From: Elgaria multicarinata webbii
Lineage: Eukaryota; Chordata; Lepidosauria; Squamata; Anguidae
Length of the DNA: 64,000 bases
Reading direction: 5' to 3'
NCBI RefSeq assembly: GCF_023053635.1
Contig: NC_086183.1
Coordinates: forward strand, 1,495,501-1,559,500
Of this stretch, positions 1 through 28,550 are shown piece by piece; within the stretch, counting starts at the first letter, position 1; the number at the start of each line of letters is the position of its first letter. Under the pieces are notes generated by a model, which was not told where the DNA came from, ran no database searches, and saw only the letters and a program-made list of their open reading frames with translations. The position numbers and the translations under genes are program-made.

Positions 1-1
1 G

Positions 2-1769
2 AGGGTTAGGCAGGCAACCCTGCCGGAAATGGGGTGGGGGAAGTATGGACCCACAAGATGGCGTTTTCCAACACCCACCCAGATCACCACGTTAATCGGT
101 GAGATGGTGGCGTTGGACGACCAGCCATTCAGCCTCGTCGACAACGCAGGCTTCAAGAGGCTGATGGCGCTTGTGGTGCCATACTATAAGCTGCCGTGTC
201 GCACCACCCTGAGCAGGTGGGTGGTGCCTTCCCTGTACCGTTCCTGCAGGGAGTTACTGCTGGGTCGTCTGTGCCAGGCAGAGGCACGGATGGTGCACTT
301 CACCTCTGACATTTGGTCCAGCGAGGGCGGAGTGCACGCTTACCTGTCCCTGACGGCTCACTGGTGGGCAGGCGTGGGGCAGGAAGCATCATCCAGCACT
401 AGAGGGACTGGCAAGGAGGGCTACTGCTGGGCCCTCCTCCACACGCAAGTGATGGACCAGTCCCACATGGCAGCGGAGATTACGGAGGCCATGAACCGCA
501 TGGTGGATGGGTGGCTAGCTGGGCAGAAGGTCACCCGCGGTTACATGGTCACGCACGGGGGAGCCAACATGGTGAAGGCGGTGCGCGACGGCGGATTCGA
601 GGGCATCCGCTGCATCGCGCACGTGTTGAACCTGGTGGTGAGGGATGGCCTTGGGATGGGCAGCACCAAGGCCAACCTCGGTCCCCTGTCTGGGATCCGT
701 AACCTCCTGGAGAGCTGCAGAAAGGTGGCAGGGCATTTCCACCACAGCGTCAAGGGCAGTCGCTTGCTGTGGGAGAAGCAGGAGGAGTTGAATCTCCCGC
801 AGCACAGGCTAGTGCAAGACGTGGTGACACGCTGGAACTCCACCTACCTGATGCTGGAGCGGATGGTGGAGCAACAGCGTGCCATCCATGACTTGTTCAG
901 GGTCAGGGACATGGGCGTCCACCCAGCCCTGGGCAAGCAGCAGTGGGACGCCATGTCCTAGCTGGTGGCGGTCCTCAAGCCGTTCCTTGAGGCCACCGAG
1001 ACCCTGAGCACTAGCTCTGCCCTCCTCAGCCAGGTGATCCCTGTATGCAGGCTTCTCCAGAAACAGATGGGCGAGTTTCTGGAGTACAGGGATCCCGTCA
1101 CCAGCAGGCGCTTCGAGCCCGAGGTCCGCGAAGCGGTGACCAGGCTGAGGGATGGCCTGGTGCGGAGGCTGGAGCCCATCCAAACAGACAGGGTCCACAT
1201 GTTGGCAGCCATGTGCGACCCTCGCATGAAGAATGGGCTTTGTGGGCCAAATACCAGGCAGCACTGGGTGGAAATGCTGGTGGGTGAAGTGCGGGCGGCA
1301 CGGGTCAAGAGGGTGGGGCAGAGTGAGGCAGAGGATCAGGCCACCCCTCCCCGCAGCAGCAGCAGCACCAGCAGCAGCCTCACCTGCATCCCTCCCAGCA
1401 GGAGCACAGGCCAGGGGATTTGGGCACAGGCTCTGCACGCCGTGGTTGGTCAGAGACCCTCCCCAGCCACCGGCCAGGATGACGCTGCAACCGCCGTGCA
1501 GCGTTACCTGGCCCATGGACTGCTCCATGGACCCCCTGGCCTACTGGTCATCCCGCTTTCAGCTTTGGCCGGACTTGTCGCGGGTGGCCATAGATCGACT
1601 CAGCTGCCCACCCACCAGTGTTCCAAGCGAGAGGGTGTTCTCTATGGCGGGCAACATAGTGACCCCTCACCGCTCTCGCTTGGAGCCGGACTTGGTGGAG
1701 CAGCTGGTCTTTCTGAAGAGCAATCTGCCCCTGCTGGGATACCCCACCCTCAAGCCCTCGTGGGAGTGA
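2..1769 (+). pseudogene. hAT-family (ZBED-like) transposase, broken, cut by window edge
   Basis: The reading frame is already open at base 2, so the N-terminus (including any BED zinc finger) lies off the left edge. Recognisable hAT blocks are FTSDIWSS (first catalytic Asp region), GYMVTHGGANMVKAV, CIAHVLNLVV, VVTRWNSTYLMLERM and a C-terminal dimerisation block with SVPSERVFSMAGN and the tail LVEQLVFLKSNLPLL. The family usually has Asp after VT in the second block; here it is His, so a catalytic residue seems lost. A TAG at 959-961 interrupts the frame, and the C-terminal block from about 1500 onward is in another frame, so at least one frameshift is present. GC content is high compared with the arrays downstream. 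It is not functional as written. Family call is secure; superfamily branch (ZBED/Ac-like) is less so. Confidence 0.9.
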
Positions 1770-1842
1770 CAGGCAGACTCCCCTCCCTTTAATTCCACCC
1801 CTCCTTCGGTTGGCAGGCAGACTACAGTTCAGGCAAGCAGGC

Positions 1843-1845
<3 letters not shown>

Positions 1846-1902
<57 letters not shown>
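1846..1902. repeat. (ATT)n microsatellite
   Basis: About 19 perfect ATT/TTA triplets directly follow the transposase pseudogene. The run encodes a spurious poly-leucine stretch on the + strand. Confidence 0.97.
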
Positions 1903-1903
<1 letters not shown>

Positions 1904-2209
1904 GCTGTGTTTCAGTTCACAACATCAACTCTGAATCATTCGATTCGTCTCTCTCAGTAAGGTCATGCCTTCTTCGTCTTACATACAGGCAGGCAGGCTG
2001 TAGTCCTTCTACAATTCAGTTCACTCCGTCAAATTCAGGCTATCTCTTCCTTACTACCACAGTAGACGACATAGCAGGCACTGCCAGGCTGAATCTTCCC
2101 CAGAATACTTCCTGCCTGGTGGGGATCATGAGCCTCTACAAAAGCTGTAGGCAGAGTTTGTCACCGTGCGTGTGTGTGTGTGTGTGACTGTGAGGGCAAA
2201 GCACCGCAC

Positions 2210-4500
2210 TTGAGTTCATTTCATTTCTGTGGCGTCCGGTACAGCTTAGTCAACTCATCCGGATAGTTTTCCACCCAGTTCCAAAAGACTCCATGATTGA
2301 CTGCACGTGTTTGGGTGAGGTGCAAGCAGGGGGCAAGGCAATGCCTGGCACCACCACCACTAGCCAGGCTACCTCTCTCCAGCAGTCCACGGGTCGCCCT
2401 TTGGAGTGCCCTTGGAGTGGAAGACGTACTCCCTGATCCAGAAGTATGGTTTTGAGAAGCAAGCTGTCACTTGAACTCATGAGCCTCTGTGCAAAAGCTG
2501 TCATTGTGTGTGTGGTTGTGAGTGTTACTGCAGCTGCCTGTCTCGCTGCGAAAATGAAACAGGAGAGTCCTCGCCTTTGAGAAGCAACCTTTAACTTCAA
2601 CTCATGGAAGTCATTGACTTCAGCACAGCCACTACATAGAGGCTGTGGTCCTCCAGGATGTGGGTGACTCGATCAGTGTGCTGATTTTGAGAAGCAACCT
2701 TTCACTTAAACTCATTCACTTCCCCAATTGAGGGAGGTACTCCAGCAGTCGACCGATCTCCCGTAGCACAGCCACTTAGTGCGTACGGACAGTTTAAGTT
2801 TTCTGAGAAGTGAGCTCTCACTTCAACTCATGACAGCCATTGACTTCACCACAGCCACTCCTGTGGATGCTCTGGTCCTCCAGGATGTGGGTGAGGATTA
2901 GTCGCAGAAGCTGGTCGAGCTTCTCTCCCCAGTGTTGTCCCACCCCTCTTCCGCTGTAACCCCCTCATTGAGAAGCAAGCTGTCACTGAAAGCCATAGAC
3001 TTCCGAAGCAACCTTTCACTTCAACTCATTGACTTCCCCTTTGAGAAAAAGCTAAGCTCCAGTAATGCACCGTTTGTCCGTGGGACAGCTCTCTTAGGAG
3101 AAGCTGCAGTGCATACGCAGCAGTGCCATGGCTTTGAGAAGCCGAGACCCATCCCAGCCACCGGGAACCGGAGGAAAACTCCAGCAGTCCACGGGTCACC
3201 CTTTGGATAGCTCGGGGATCAAATGGAGTACTTGATCTGTGTGCTGATTTTGAGAAGCAACCTTTCACTTCAACTCATGGACTTCCCCTATGTGCGGGAG
3301 GTACTCCAGCAGTCCACCGATCGCCCGTAGCACAGCCACTAGCAAAGCCACTACAGTGGATGCTCTCTTCTCTCTCTCTCCTCAGTCTCATCCAACCCCT
3401 CTTCCTCTTCCCCTTCTGCTGTAACCCCTCTTTGAGAAGCAAGCTTTCACTTAAACTCATTCACTTCCCCAATTGAGGGAGGTAAACTCCAGCAGTCCAC
3501 GGGTCACCCTTTGGAGGGCTCAGCAGCAACGTTATTCCTCCAAGCATGCACACAAATCTTCCATACTCAAAGTAACTGCTTCAATAACTAGTAGCTCCTT
3601 TTTGCCCGCCTGCCTGCCTGCCCGCCTGCCTGCCCATGCCCGCCTGCCCGTCACTCCCCAATTGAGGGAGGTTAACTCCAGCAGTCCACGGGTTGCCCTT
3701 TGGAGAGCTCAGGGATCAGATGCACTATTCGTGATCCAGTCTGGTGATTTTGAGAAGCAAGCTGTCACTTCAACTCATGGACTTCCCCTATGTGTGCGAG
3801 CCAAGCTCCAGCAGTCGACCGATCTCCCGTAGCACAGCCACTTCGTGCGTACGGACAGTTTAAGTTTTCTGAGAAGTGAGCTCTCACTTCAACTCATGAC
3901 AGCCATTGACTTCACCACAGCCACTTCTCGGTGGATGCTTTGGTCCTCCAGAATGTGGGTGAGGAGGATTAGTTGCAGCAGCTGGTCGAGCTTCTCTCCC
4001 CAGTCTCATATGGAGCAATTAAAGGTATCTGAGAAGTGAGCTCTCACTTCAACTTCAAGTTCAGACACTTGAGTACAGCCCCTACGGTGGAGGCGCAGCT
4101 GGCCGTGCCTCTCTCCCCGGTCTCGTCCCACCCCTCTTCCGCTGTAACCCCTCTTTGAGAAGCAAGCTGTCACTCACTTAAAGTCATGGTCTTCTGAGAA
4201 GTGAGCTCTCACTTCAACTCATGAGAGTCATTGACTTCACCACAGCCACTCCTGTGGATGCTCTGGTTTGCCAGGATGTGTAGCAGCAGCTGATCGAGCT
4301 CCTCTCCCCAGTATTGTCCCACCCCTCTTCTGCTGTAACCCCCTCTTTGAGAAGCAAGCCGTCAGTTCAGTTCATTTACTTCCCCAATTACGGGTGGTAC
4401 TCCAGGAGTCCACCGATCTCCCATAGCACAGCCACTTAGTACATAGGGACAGTTTAAGTTTCCTGAGAAGTGAGCTCTCACTTCAACTCGTCTTGTAGTG
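2210..4500. repeat. Degenerate satellite-like array with TTTGAGAAGC / CACTTCAACTCATG units
   Basis: Two phrases recur through 2.3 kb: TTTGAGAAGCAAGCTGTCAC followed by TTCAACTCATGGACTTCCCC, and ACTCCAGCAGTCCACCGATC followed by CCCGTAGCACAGCCACT. I count about 13 occurrences of the ACTCAT phrase, near 2470, 2600, 2705, 2825, 3015, 3265, 3445, 3765, 3885, 4050, 4205, 4355 and 4480. Spacing is irregular (roughly 110-320 bp), with larger blocks duplicated, for example 2750-2890 and 3810-3960. No open coding frame runs through it. GCCTGCCT tetranucleotide runs lie inside near 3600-3650 and again near 4915-4948. It may be the body of the hAT element. Confidence 0.85.
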
Positions 4501-4914
4501 CGCCGAGTTGAGCACAGCCACTACAGTGGATGCGCCTGCCTGGGAGCCGTCCTTGTGAGGTAGCTGGATCTGCTGGGACTGACTCCCCCGCAGATCTATG
4601 GCTTACTTGTGCAAGGTACCAGCTTTTCTGGGCCCGCCAACCCATGCCTGCCTGCCTGCCTGTCTGCCCGCCTCCCCCGGGGTGCTGCTGTGGTGGGGCA
4701 TCTGCCAGGACTGACTCCTCGCCTGCTCTGCCCGCCTGGTGCCTGGGAGATGGGCTTTGCGGTTCGTGCCCAGCACCCTCCGGCACGCTTGCTCCCAGTC
4801 GTCCTCCTCTGTGCCCCTCAATGCGTAACTGCTGGCTTAGAAAGAAACAACCAGCCATCTTTGCCTCACTTGCTCCTTGCGCCCGCTTACTGGTCGGTTT
4901 GCTATGCGTTAGTG

Positions 4915-4948
<34 letters not shown>
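4915..4948. repeat. (CTGC)n microsatellite
   Basis: About eight tandem copies of CTGC, part of a wider CCTGCC-rich stretch from 4640 to 4980. The run keeps several frames open (Cys-Leu-Pro-Ala repeats), so ORFs crossing it are artefacts. Confidence 0.93.
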
Positions 4949-5074
4949 TCCCTCCCTTCTTGCCTTCCCTCCCTTCTCCCTCACCACCACAGGGATGGTG
5001 TATGTGTCTTGCTTTGACTCAGGGGAGAAGTCCTTCCTGCGCTCACTTAGACTTTATCAAGTTCAATAATCCAT

Positions 5075-5930
5075 TTTTCAAATGTGGAAGAAGATTTAGG
5101 GTTATCTCGTGGCATGTTGGGATTTCCTTTGAACTGGCCCCATTGAGCTGTCTGCATTGCAACTTTAAATCCCTGACATACTGGAGTGCCCGATTTTCAA
5201 AACTTCCCCTAACATCAGGGGATGATGGGATTGCCTTGAAACTTGGCATCCATGGGGACACATGGGTAAGCTGTCATGGGACCAAAGGATAGGTTTCTGA
5301 CGTGCAAATTGACGTAGTTGTAGAATGGGACAATTTGGGGTGAGTTAAGTCGCGCCAAAAATCAGGGGATGATGGGACTGCCTTGAGTCTGGGCGTCCAT
5401 GTGGAAACATGGATAAGCTGTCATGGTGGTGAGTTTGAGGTTTCTAACGTGCAAATTGACGGAGCTATCCCAAGGGGTCTGAATGGGGTGCCCGATTTTC
5501 AAAAATTCCCCAAAAATTAGGGGATGATGGGATTGCCTTGAAACTTGGCGTCCATGTGGACACATGGATAAGCTATCATGGTGCCGAATTTGAGGTTTCT
5601 AACATGCAAATTGACGGAGCTATCGAAAGGGGTGTGAATTAGGGTTATGGGTGGTGCGTTAGAGGTTAGAGCAGCGCCAAAAATCGGGGATGATGGGACT
5701 GCCTTAAGTCTGGGCGTCCATGTGGACACATGGATAAGCTGTCATGGTGGTGAGTTTGAGGTTTCTAACGTGCAAATTGACAGAGCTATCCCAAGGGGTC
5801 TGAATGGGGTGCCCGATTTTCAAAAATTCCCCAAAAATCAGGGGATGATGGGATTGCCTTGAAACTTGGCGTCCATGTGTATACGTCCATGAGGTGTCAT
5901 GGTGCCAAACATGAGGTTTCTAACTTGAAC
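5075..5930. repeat. Dimeric tandem repeat (about 150-bp monomer, 310-320-bp dimer)
   Basis: The phrase GGGGATGATGGGA followed by TTGCCTT or CTGCCTT recurs near 5219, 5364, 5520, 5688 and 5840, about every 145-168 bp. Two monomer types alternate: one continues GAAACTTGGC, the other GAGTCTGGGC or AAGTCTGGGC. That gives about 2.5 higher-order dimers. Each monomer also carries GAGGTTTCTAAC and GTGCAAATTGACGGAGC. It abuts the GC-rich hAT terminus. No coding capacity is evident. Confidence 0.88.
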
Positions 5931-5974
5931 AGAAAAAAAGTTGTTTACTTTTTTAGCTTTCAATGCAACCCTAT

Positions 5975-6122
5975 GGGGGGGGAAAACGGAGCTCCGATCC
6001 GGATCCGGAGCTCTGAGTGGAGCGGAGCGGAAATGGGCAGAGCGGGGGCGGGGTGAAGCGGCCCGCTCCGAAAATGGCGGATCTGCAAGTGAAGCGGAGC
6101 GGGGGGTCCGTGCACACCCCTA
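5975..6122. repeat. GC-rich hAT terminal region with near-palindrome
   Basis: CpG-rich sequence with repeated AGCGGAGCGG and GCTCCG motifs ends in GTGCACACCCCTA. Near 5990-6015 there is a near-palindrome built on GGAGCTCCGATCCGGATCCG. Such GC-rich subterminal sequence is not typical of the flanking intron DNA, so I read it as the right arm of the hAT element. It is not called a promoter, although CCDC28B exon 2 begins about 90 bp downstream. Confidence 0.6.
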
Positions 6123-6285
6123 GTAAACTGCCTTGGAACATGGCGGTTTCATCTAAGTACAAGCCATTGATAAACCTTTGTTCTCACTTCTTAAGTATTA
6201 CCTTTCTTTAGGCCTGCTCTTGCATCTGGTGCCTCTGAGAAATTTCTGGCGTGTGGTGTGGTCGAGAAAGACTCCTGCTTGAGAG

Positions 6286-23595
<17,310 letters not shown>

Positions 23596-24424
23596 AGGAG
23601 GGAGCGAGAGGAGGCTGCCCGATTCGTGTCTTGGCCTTTTTCACTGGGAAGCCTCAAACAAAGGGAGCTGTTTGGGCTGACCAAAGAAGATCCTTGTATA
23701 GAAGCAGCTTTCGAACTGTCCAGGAGGGAGACGGGGCTGTACAAAGTTAGATGCAACGACCTGATGTAGGAAGGCAGGAATGTGAGAACAAGACCTGGGT
23801 TCAGTCCGTTAGCAGGGAGGGGAACTTGTGGGAAAGGAGCCCAGCTCCTGGGGAGCTAACCAGGAAAGAGGTGAAGACAGCGAGCACAGCGTGGAAGTGA
23901 GCCATGGGGGCGTGGGTGGGGTGGGGTGCGTAGAGCCCCCCCCGGGTCCTGGGTAAACCGAGAGCTGGGGGCTGCAGCGCTCTGTGTGGCGTTGCAAGGG
24001 ATGCTGGGATGTCCTTCTAGACCCACGCCGACCTGCTGCCTCCAGGTGGCAAAATGTCTGAGGACAGACATGACTTTGAAACAGGGTTGACCGCTTCACA
24101 TGCCCCTCCTTCACAGCACGGACCAGCATGCCCAACGCTGATGGAGTCGTCATCTGTCTTGCTCCTCTTGCCAAATGGGCTGCCCGGGGCCAGTTTTTGT
24201 TTTTTATACACAGCATAAACATTAATTCCCTTGACATCTGTTTGGTGCCTTGACAACATTTTTTTTTAAAGCCACCACCAACATTTTAAAAGTAAAAAAC
24301 CTGTTCTACCATTCCCATCCAACAACCCCTGGTGGCTGGGGATGATGGTAGATGTAGTCCAAAGCATCTGGAGGTCGCCAAGTTGTGGAAAGTTGTGGAA
24401 GTGATTTTGTGACATCCGTGTAGA
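23596..24424. other. CCDC28B 3' flank, probable 3' UTR, end not placed
   Basis: No convincing AATAAA lies close to the stop. At 24310-24380 there is a fragment of the common repeat with GATGTAGTCC and CATCTGGAGG. Antisense open frames here have no family features. Confidence 0.5.
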
Positions 24425-24645
24425 GAGCTGATATAGTGAGCTACTAATCAGGAAGCCCCTGGTTCATGCCTCAGCCATGAGCTTACTTGGTGGCCTTAGG
24501 CAAGCTGCCCTCTCTCAGCCTCAGAGCCCTGTCTGTAATATGGAGGACAATAATACTGACTTACCTTTCAGGGTTGCTGTATGGATTAAAACTTGATAAT
24601 GCATGTGAAAAGCACTATAGAAGTCTTAAGTGTTATTATTGAGAT
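24425..24645 (+). mobile_element. MIR-like SINE
   Basis: Follows the MIR layout: CTGGTTCATGCCTCAGC, GTGGCCTTAGGCAAGC, CTCTCAGCCTCAGAGCC, then AATATGGAGGACAATAATAC, CAGGGTTGCTGTATGGATTA and AAAGCACTATAGAAGTC. Diverged, so old. Confidence 0.75.
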
Positions 24646-25104
24646 CAGCCTGTCTGGCCCACTTCTACCACAGATGGGAAGAGCTCGTTTCCCCTGAGCT
24701 CATTCTTGAAGAAAAGTCTGAATGTCTGTAAAGGGGTGAGTGGGGCTTTCACAGTAGGCTGACTGCTCAGGTTATATCTCCTTCTGTCGCATTGAGCAGC
24801 AAAAGCAACAACCAAGGAGAACCAACGGGCCCACTGCTGTGTGGACTCGACACACGTTTAAACAGACCACATTAACAAACCAGCTTCTTCTGCACCATCT
24901 GCTGCTTTGCCTCCAACTTGCCCTCTTCCCTTTCACTCTGTGGTGGCATTTTGGTTTCTTGTTTAGGACTGCGCTGAACGAGTCCCTCTATATTCAGAGT
25001 TCTAAAGCTATGTTATTGCAGGGAAAGCTTGCATCTTGGTGGAATTTAAACTTGTTGGGTTGAGTTGGGATGATTGCAGCAAAGGAAGCCGCTATCATGG
25101 CTGC

Positions 25105-25683
25105 TTCTCCTCCCCCCACCCCGTGCCTGCCGTTTGCATTATTCCCCCCACCCCGTGCCTGCCGTTTGCATTATTCCCCCCACCCCGTGCCTGCCGTTTG
25201 AATTATTCCCCCACCCCATGCCTGCCATTTGCATTATTCCCCCACCCCATGCCTGCCGTTTGCATTATTCCCCCACCCCATGCCTGCCATTTGCATTATT
25301 CCCCCACCCCATGCCTGCCGTTTGCATTATTTCCCCACCTCGTGCCTGCTGTTTGCATTATTCCTCCCACCCTGTGCCTGCCGTTTGCATTATTCCCCCC
25401 ACCCCATGCCTGCCATTTGCATTATTCTCCCAACCCGTGCCTGCCGTTTGCATTATTCCCCCACCCCGTGCCTGCCGTTTGCATTATTCCCCCACCCCAT
25501 GCCTGCCATTTACATTATTCCCCCCACCCCGTGCCTGCCATTTGCATTATTCCCCCCACCCCATGCCTGCCATTTGCATTATTCCCCCCACCCCGTGCCT
25601 GCCGTTTGCATTATTCCCCCCACCCCATGCCTGCCGTTTGCATTATTCCCCCCACCCTGTGCCTGCCGTTTGCATTATTCTTC
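25105..25683. repeat. 31-32-bp minisatellite, about 18 copies
   Basis: Unit CCCCACCCCGTGCCTGCC plus GTTTGCATTATTC; variants change CGTGCC to CATGCC and GCCGTTT to GCCATTT. Unit length varies between 31 and 32 because of the C run. The lack of stops in the unit leaves all three + frames open over 470-770 nt; these frames are artefacts. Confidence 0.97.
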
Positions 25684-25690
25684 AGGTTGG

Positions 25691-26344
25691 CATGTCGTCT
25701 GAACCAGGTGTGGTGGGGGAGAGGGTCATACCCACCCTACAATCTCTACTGCAAGTTATAGGTTTTAGGGTGGGTACAAGCCCCCACCCACGCTGCCACA
25801 CGCCAAGTTCAAATGACTGCCAATCTGTGCTGCACGCCAGGGAATAATGCAAACAGTGGTCCCATGCATAGAGGCAAAGGGAAGTAGCCGTGATGGTTGC
25901 TCGCCTCATTGGGATCATCCAAACCCAACCTTGGTGTCCCTGCGCCAGCTGTGGCTCTCGCGCTCTCCAAGTGCTTCTGTTCCAACGATGTCAACCTTGC
26001 TGACTGACTGCCCTGAAGACAGCCCTTCAGCCCTTTTGTTCTTACTGATGACTGCTAGTATTTCATTTAAATAAAATGACTCCAACTCGTTTGTTGCTTC
26101 TGACTCGACTTTGATTGACATTCCAGGATTGGGAGGTGGTAGCCTGTTTTGCTTTTGCTGTTTTTTTGCAGAGGGAGCATGAGCATGATCTGGTGGTCAT
26201 AGACCTGGGAGCTCTGAGGATAATCTACACCAACATTTCGTCCTGGTCCTGTAACATTTGGCTCACTCCTGCAGCATCTTGTTTCTTACACACACACACC
26301 CAAACCTATTAAGGAAGAAACTAGGTGCACAGTCTCTTTGAGTG
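25691..26344. other. Intergenic, no recognised element
   Basis: Single-copy-looking sequence with a short (CA)n at 26290-26300. No coding or repeat signature seen. Confidence 0.45.
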
Positions 26345-26465
26345 TTAGAAGTGGACTCTGCTAGAGTGTTAGCAGTACTTTGTATCTTTGAGTTCTGTCT
26401 GGTTCTAAATGAAATCCCAAGCAGATTCACCACTCCACTAACATCGGAGCCACCAGTCTCCACTG
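26345..26465. mobile_element. Foldback MITE, CAGTGGAGGCTGG family, copy 4 (partial)
   Basis: Only the right arm is clear: TTCTAAATGAAATCCCAAGC, ACATCGGAGCCACCAGTCTC and CACTG. The left arm has decayed or is missing. Confidence 0.65.
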
Positions 26466-26540
26466 CAACAGTTTCACAACCATTTGAAAGGCAGGGTAGG
26501 AATCCACCAAATAAAAGTTTACAAAGCTTTTGGGAATAGA

Positions 26541-27395
26541 ACCATATTCTTTTTATTCCTTGCCCCATTTATTTTAATCCAGATGCTCTCGATGGGGCTC
26601 CCAGCCTCATCCGCCTGTATTTCTGTGCAGGGATAGGTATTTTTAACATATAGTGCAACTCCGCTTCCCTTTCTATTTCTTCTGTTCTTTTTGAACAAGT
26701 TATATCCTTCAATTGCTATATTCCAGTCATGGGAGTCATCCCACCAAGTTTCAGTTATACCTATCAAGTTGTATTTGCCTTCATTTATTAAGAGTTCAAG
26801 CTTGTTCTGTTTGTTTCCCATACTCTGGGCATTAGTATATAGACACCAAAGACTATATAGTAGTCTAGCTTCCTTCCTACATTGTTGTGGACACTATTTT
26901 GGGGCACTATTGGAGCTGTTCTCTGTACTGTGGTGCATGGGCCTTCATCCATTGTTGCCTCGAAGTTGACGTCTCCCACCCCCGTAAGATTCAGTTTAAA
27001 GCCCTCCTGATCAAGTTCTTCATGCTGTGGCCAAACACATTCTTTCCAGCCCTTGTGAGGTGCAACCCGTCCCTTGCCAGCAGTCCATCTTCCATGTAGC
27101 ATAGCCCGTGGTCCCAGAATCCAAAACTCTCACGTCGGCACCACCTTCGTAGCCAGTCATTCACCCAGAGTATTTTTCTTTCCATTTCTAATCTTCCAAG
27201 AACTGGGAGGATGGATGAGAAAACTATCTGGGCCCCAATGTTCTTGAGTTTCCTTCCCAGAGTTTTAAAGTCTGACATGATTTCTTCATAGCTCCGCTTG
27301 GCGACATCATTTGTTCCCACATGGATGAGAAGGAAAGGGTATGTGTCTCTGGGCTTTATGAGCTTTGGCAACCCTTGAGTCATGTCTCTAAAGGC
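26541..27395 (-). mobile_element. CR1 LINE, internal piece (ORF2 start and ORF1 end), antisense
   Basis: Matches the intact element at 61735-62590. The minus frames give WWDDSHDWNIAIEGYNLFKK and VALYVKNTYPCTEIQADE (ORF2 endonuclease N-terminal region), and IHVGTNDVAKRSYEEIMSDF and ARDGLHLTRAGKNVFG (ORF1 esterase end). Reading frames are damaged. The rest of ORF1 appears at 28580 after 1.2 kb of unrelated sequence. Confidence 0.92.
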
Positions 27396-27419
27396 TTCAG
27401 ATCGGGGCGGGGGGAAGGT

Positions 27420-27630
27420 GCTAGAGGGACGCATTCCCAGACTTCCGGGAATGCGTCCCCGCCCCCTCCCTGCCTCGATGGGGCCTTCTACTTGGCCTGG
27501 GCAATCATGCAGGCCGAGTAGAAGGCTGCATTGACCCTGGGGGAGGGGGCTAGAGGGACACGTCCCCAGACTTCCGGGATCACGTCCCCACCCCCCCTCC
27601 CTGCCTCAATGGGGCCTTCTACTTGGCCTG
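27420..27630. repeat. Two tandem 130-bp GC-rich units with strong hairpins
   Basis: CTAGAGGGAC starts a unit at 27421 and again at about 27550. In unit 1, GACGCATTCCC and GGGAATGCGTC pair around AGACTTCC. Further on, GCCTTCTACTTGGCCTG pairs with CAGGCCGAGTAGAAGGC (27483-27526, one G:T-type mismatch). The second unit is less regular. Confidence 0.8.
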
Positions 27631-27634
27631 CGCG

Positions 27635-27672
<38 letters not shown>

Positions 27673-27975
27673 TTGCCTTGGGTTTGTAAGTATTGTATTT
27701 TTAGTGTTATTTTATTGTTTGCCTTGGGGGGGGTGTGGCTGTAGATGATGATGGTGGTGGCGATGATGATTTTGCCTTTGGTGAGCGTGGAGTGGATTTT
27801 TATTCTGCCCCCCCCCCCTCAGTTAAGTGTGTGTGGGGAGTTTTTTTCTTTAGATTGTCTTGGGGAAGTTGTGGAGCTTTTTCCACGTTGGGTGAGTGTG
27901 CAGGTGTGTGTAGATTTTAATTTTTATTGCCTTTGATGAGCATGTATGAGGTGTCTGTTGTTGTTATTTTATCTT

Positions 27976-28018
<43 letters not shown>

Positions 28019-28438
28019 AATTTTTATTTTCGCCTTAGGCTTTGAGATTATGATTCATTTACAGTGTGGTTTTCCTTTTTTTTTTGTACTAGATTTTTTT
28101 GCACTTGTCAATTGCTTCATTTGTTCAGTGGTAGCAGTATGCTGAATGTGTGATAATGGATATGAGAAAGGTGATGGAAAGAGTGTTAAATTTTAGAAAG
28201 TTGAGACTATGGGCATCCAGTGAAGGATTTGCAGTCAAAAAAGATATTTGAGGTAAGGGGAGACTGTATCACACAGAATATCGCAAAAGCTACAAAAGTA
28301 GGCGTGAGTGAAGTTAAATTCAGATACAATGAATGTCTCACTTGTTCTTTATTCCAGTGATTTTAACATTAAGATGTTACTAGAACAGGTTTGCCTTAAT
28401 TGTGTGCTGTGAAACCAGACATGTGATCAAGGCCATGT

Positions 28439-28550
28439 TTGGGTGGGCACGCCCCCTTGGGGGCTGGGCATGTTGGTGAGCACGCCCCCTTGGGGGCTGG
28501 AAATGTAGTTGGGCACGCCCCCTTGGGGGGGGGCTGTGTTGTCCTCCTTT
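28439..28550. repeat. Three tandem 32-35-bp units with CACGCCCCCTTGGGGG core
   Basis: The core occurs near 28448, 28483 and 28515; the core itself is a small palindrome (GCCCCCTTGGGGGC). Confidence 0.88.

Larger units (their letters stand above)
1..6122 (+). mobile_element. Probable right part of a large hAT DNA transposon
   Basis: A broken hAT transposase opens at the window edge. It is followed by about 4.3 kb of satellite-like arrays and then a typical hAT end: the + strand reads GTGCACACCCCTA up to 6122, which is the inverse of TAGGGGTGTGCAC. A complete small hAT at 11589-12254 has closely related ends (CAGAGCTGTGCAC and TAGGGCTGTGCAC), which supports the family call. The predicted 8-bp target duplication is 6123-6130 (GTAAACTG). 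No left terminus with that octamer is visible, so the left end probably lies upstream of the window. Joining transposase, arrays and terminus into one element is inference; independent satellites next to a separate hAT remnant would be the alternative. Confidence 0.55.

Noticed and set aside
4478-5292. Several ORFs of 170-227 codons on both strands
   Set aside because: They run through CCTGCC-type simple repeats and satellite units; no family features.
5975-6122. CpG island promoter of CCDC28B
   Set aside because: The GC-rich block ends exactly in a hAT terminus, so it is better explained as transposon sequence.
25036-25847. Three overlapping proline/cysteine-rich ORFs of 157-257 codons
   Set aside because: They are the three frames of the 32-bp minisatellite, whose unit lacks stops; no independent coding signal.
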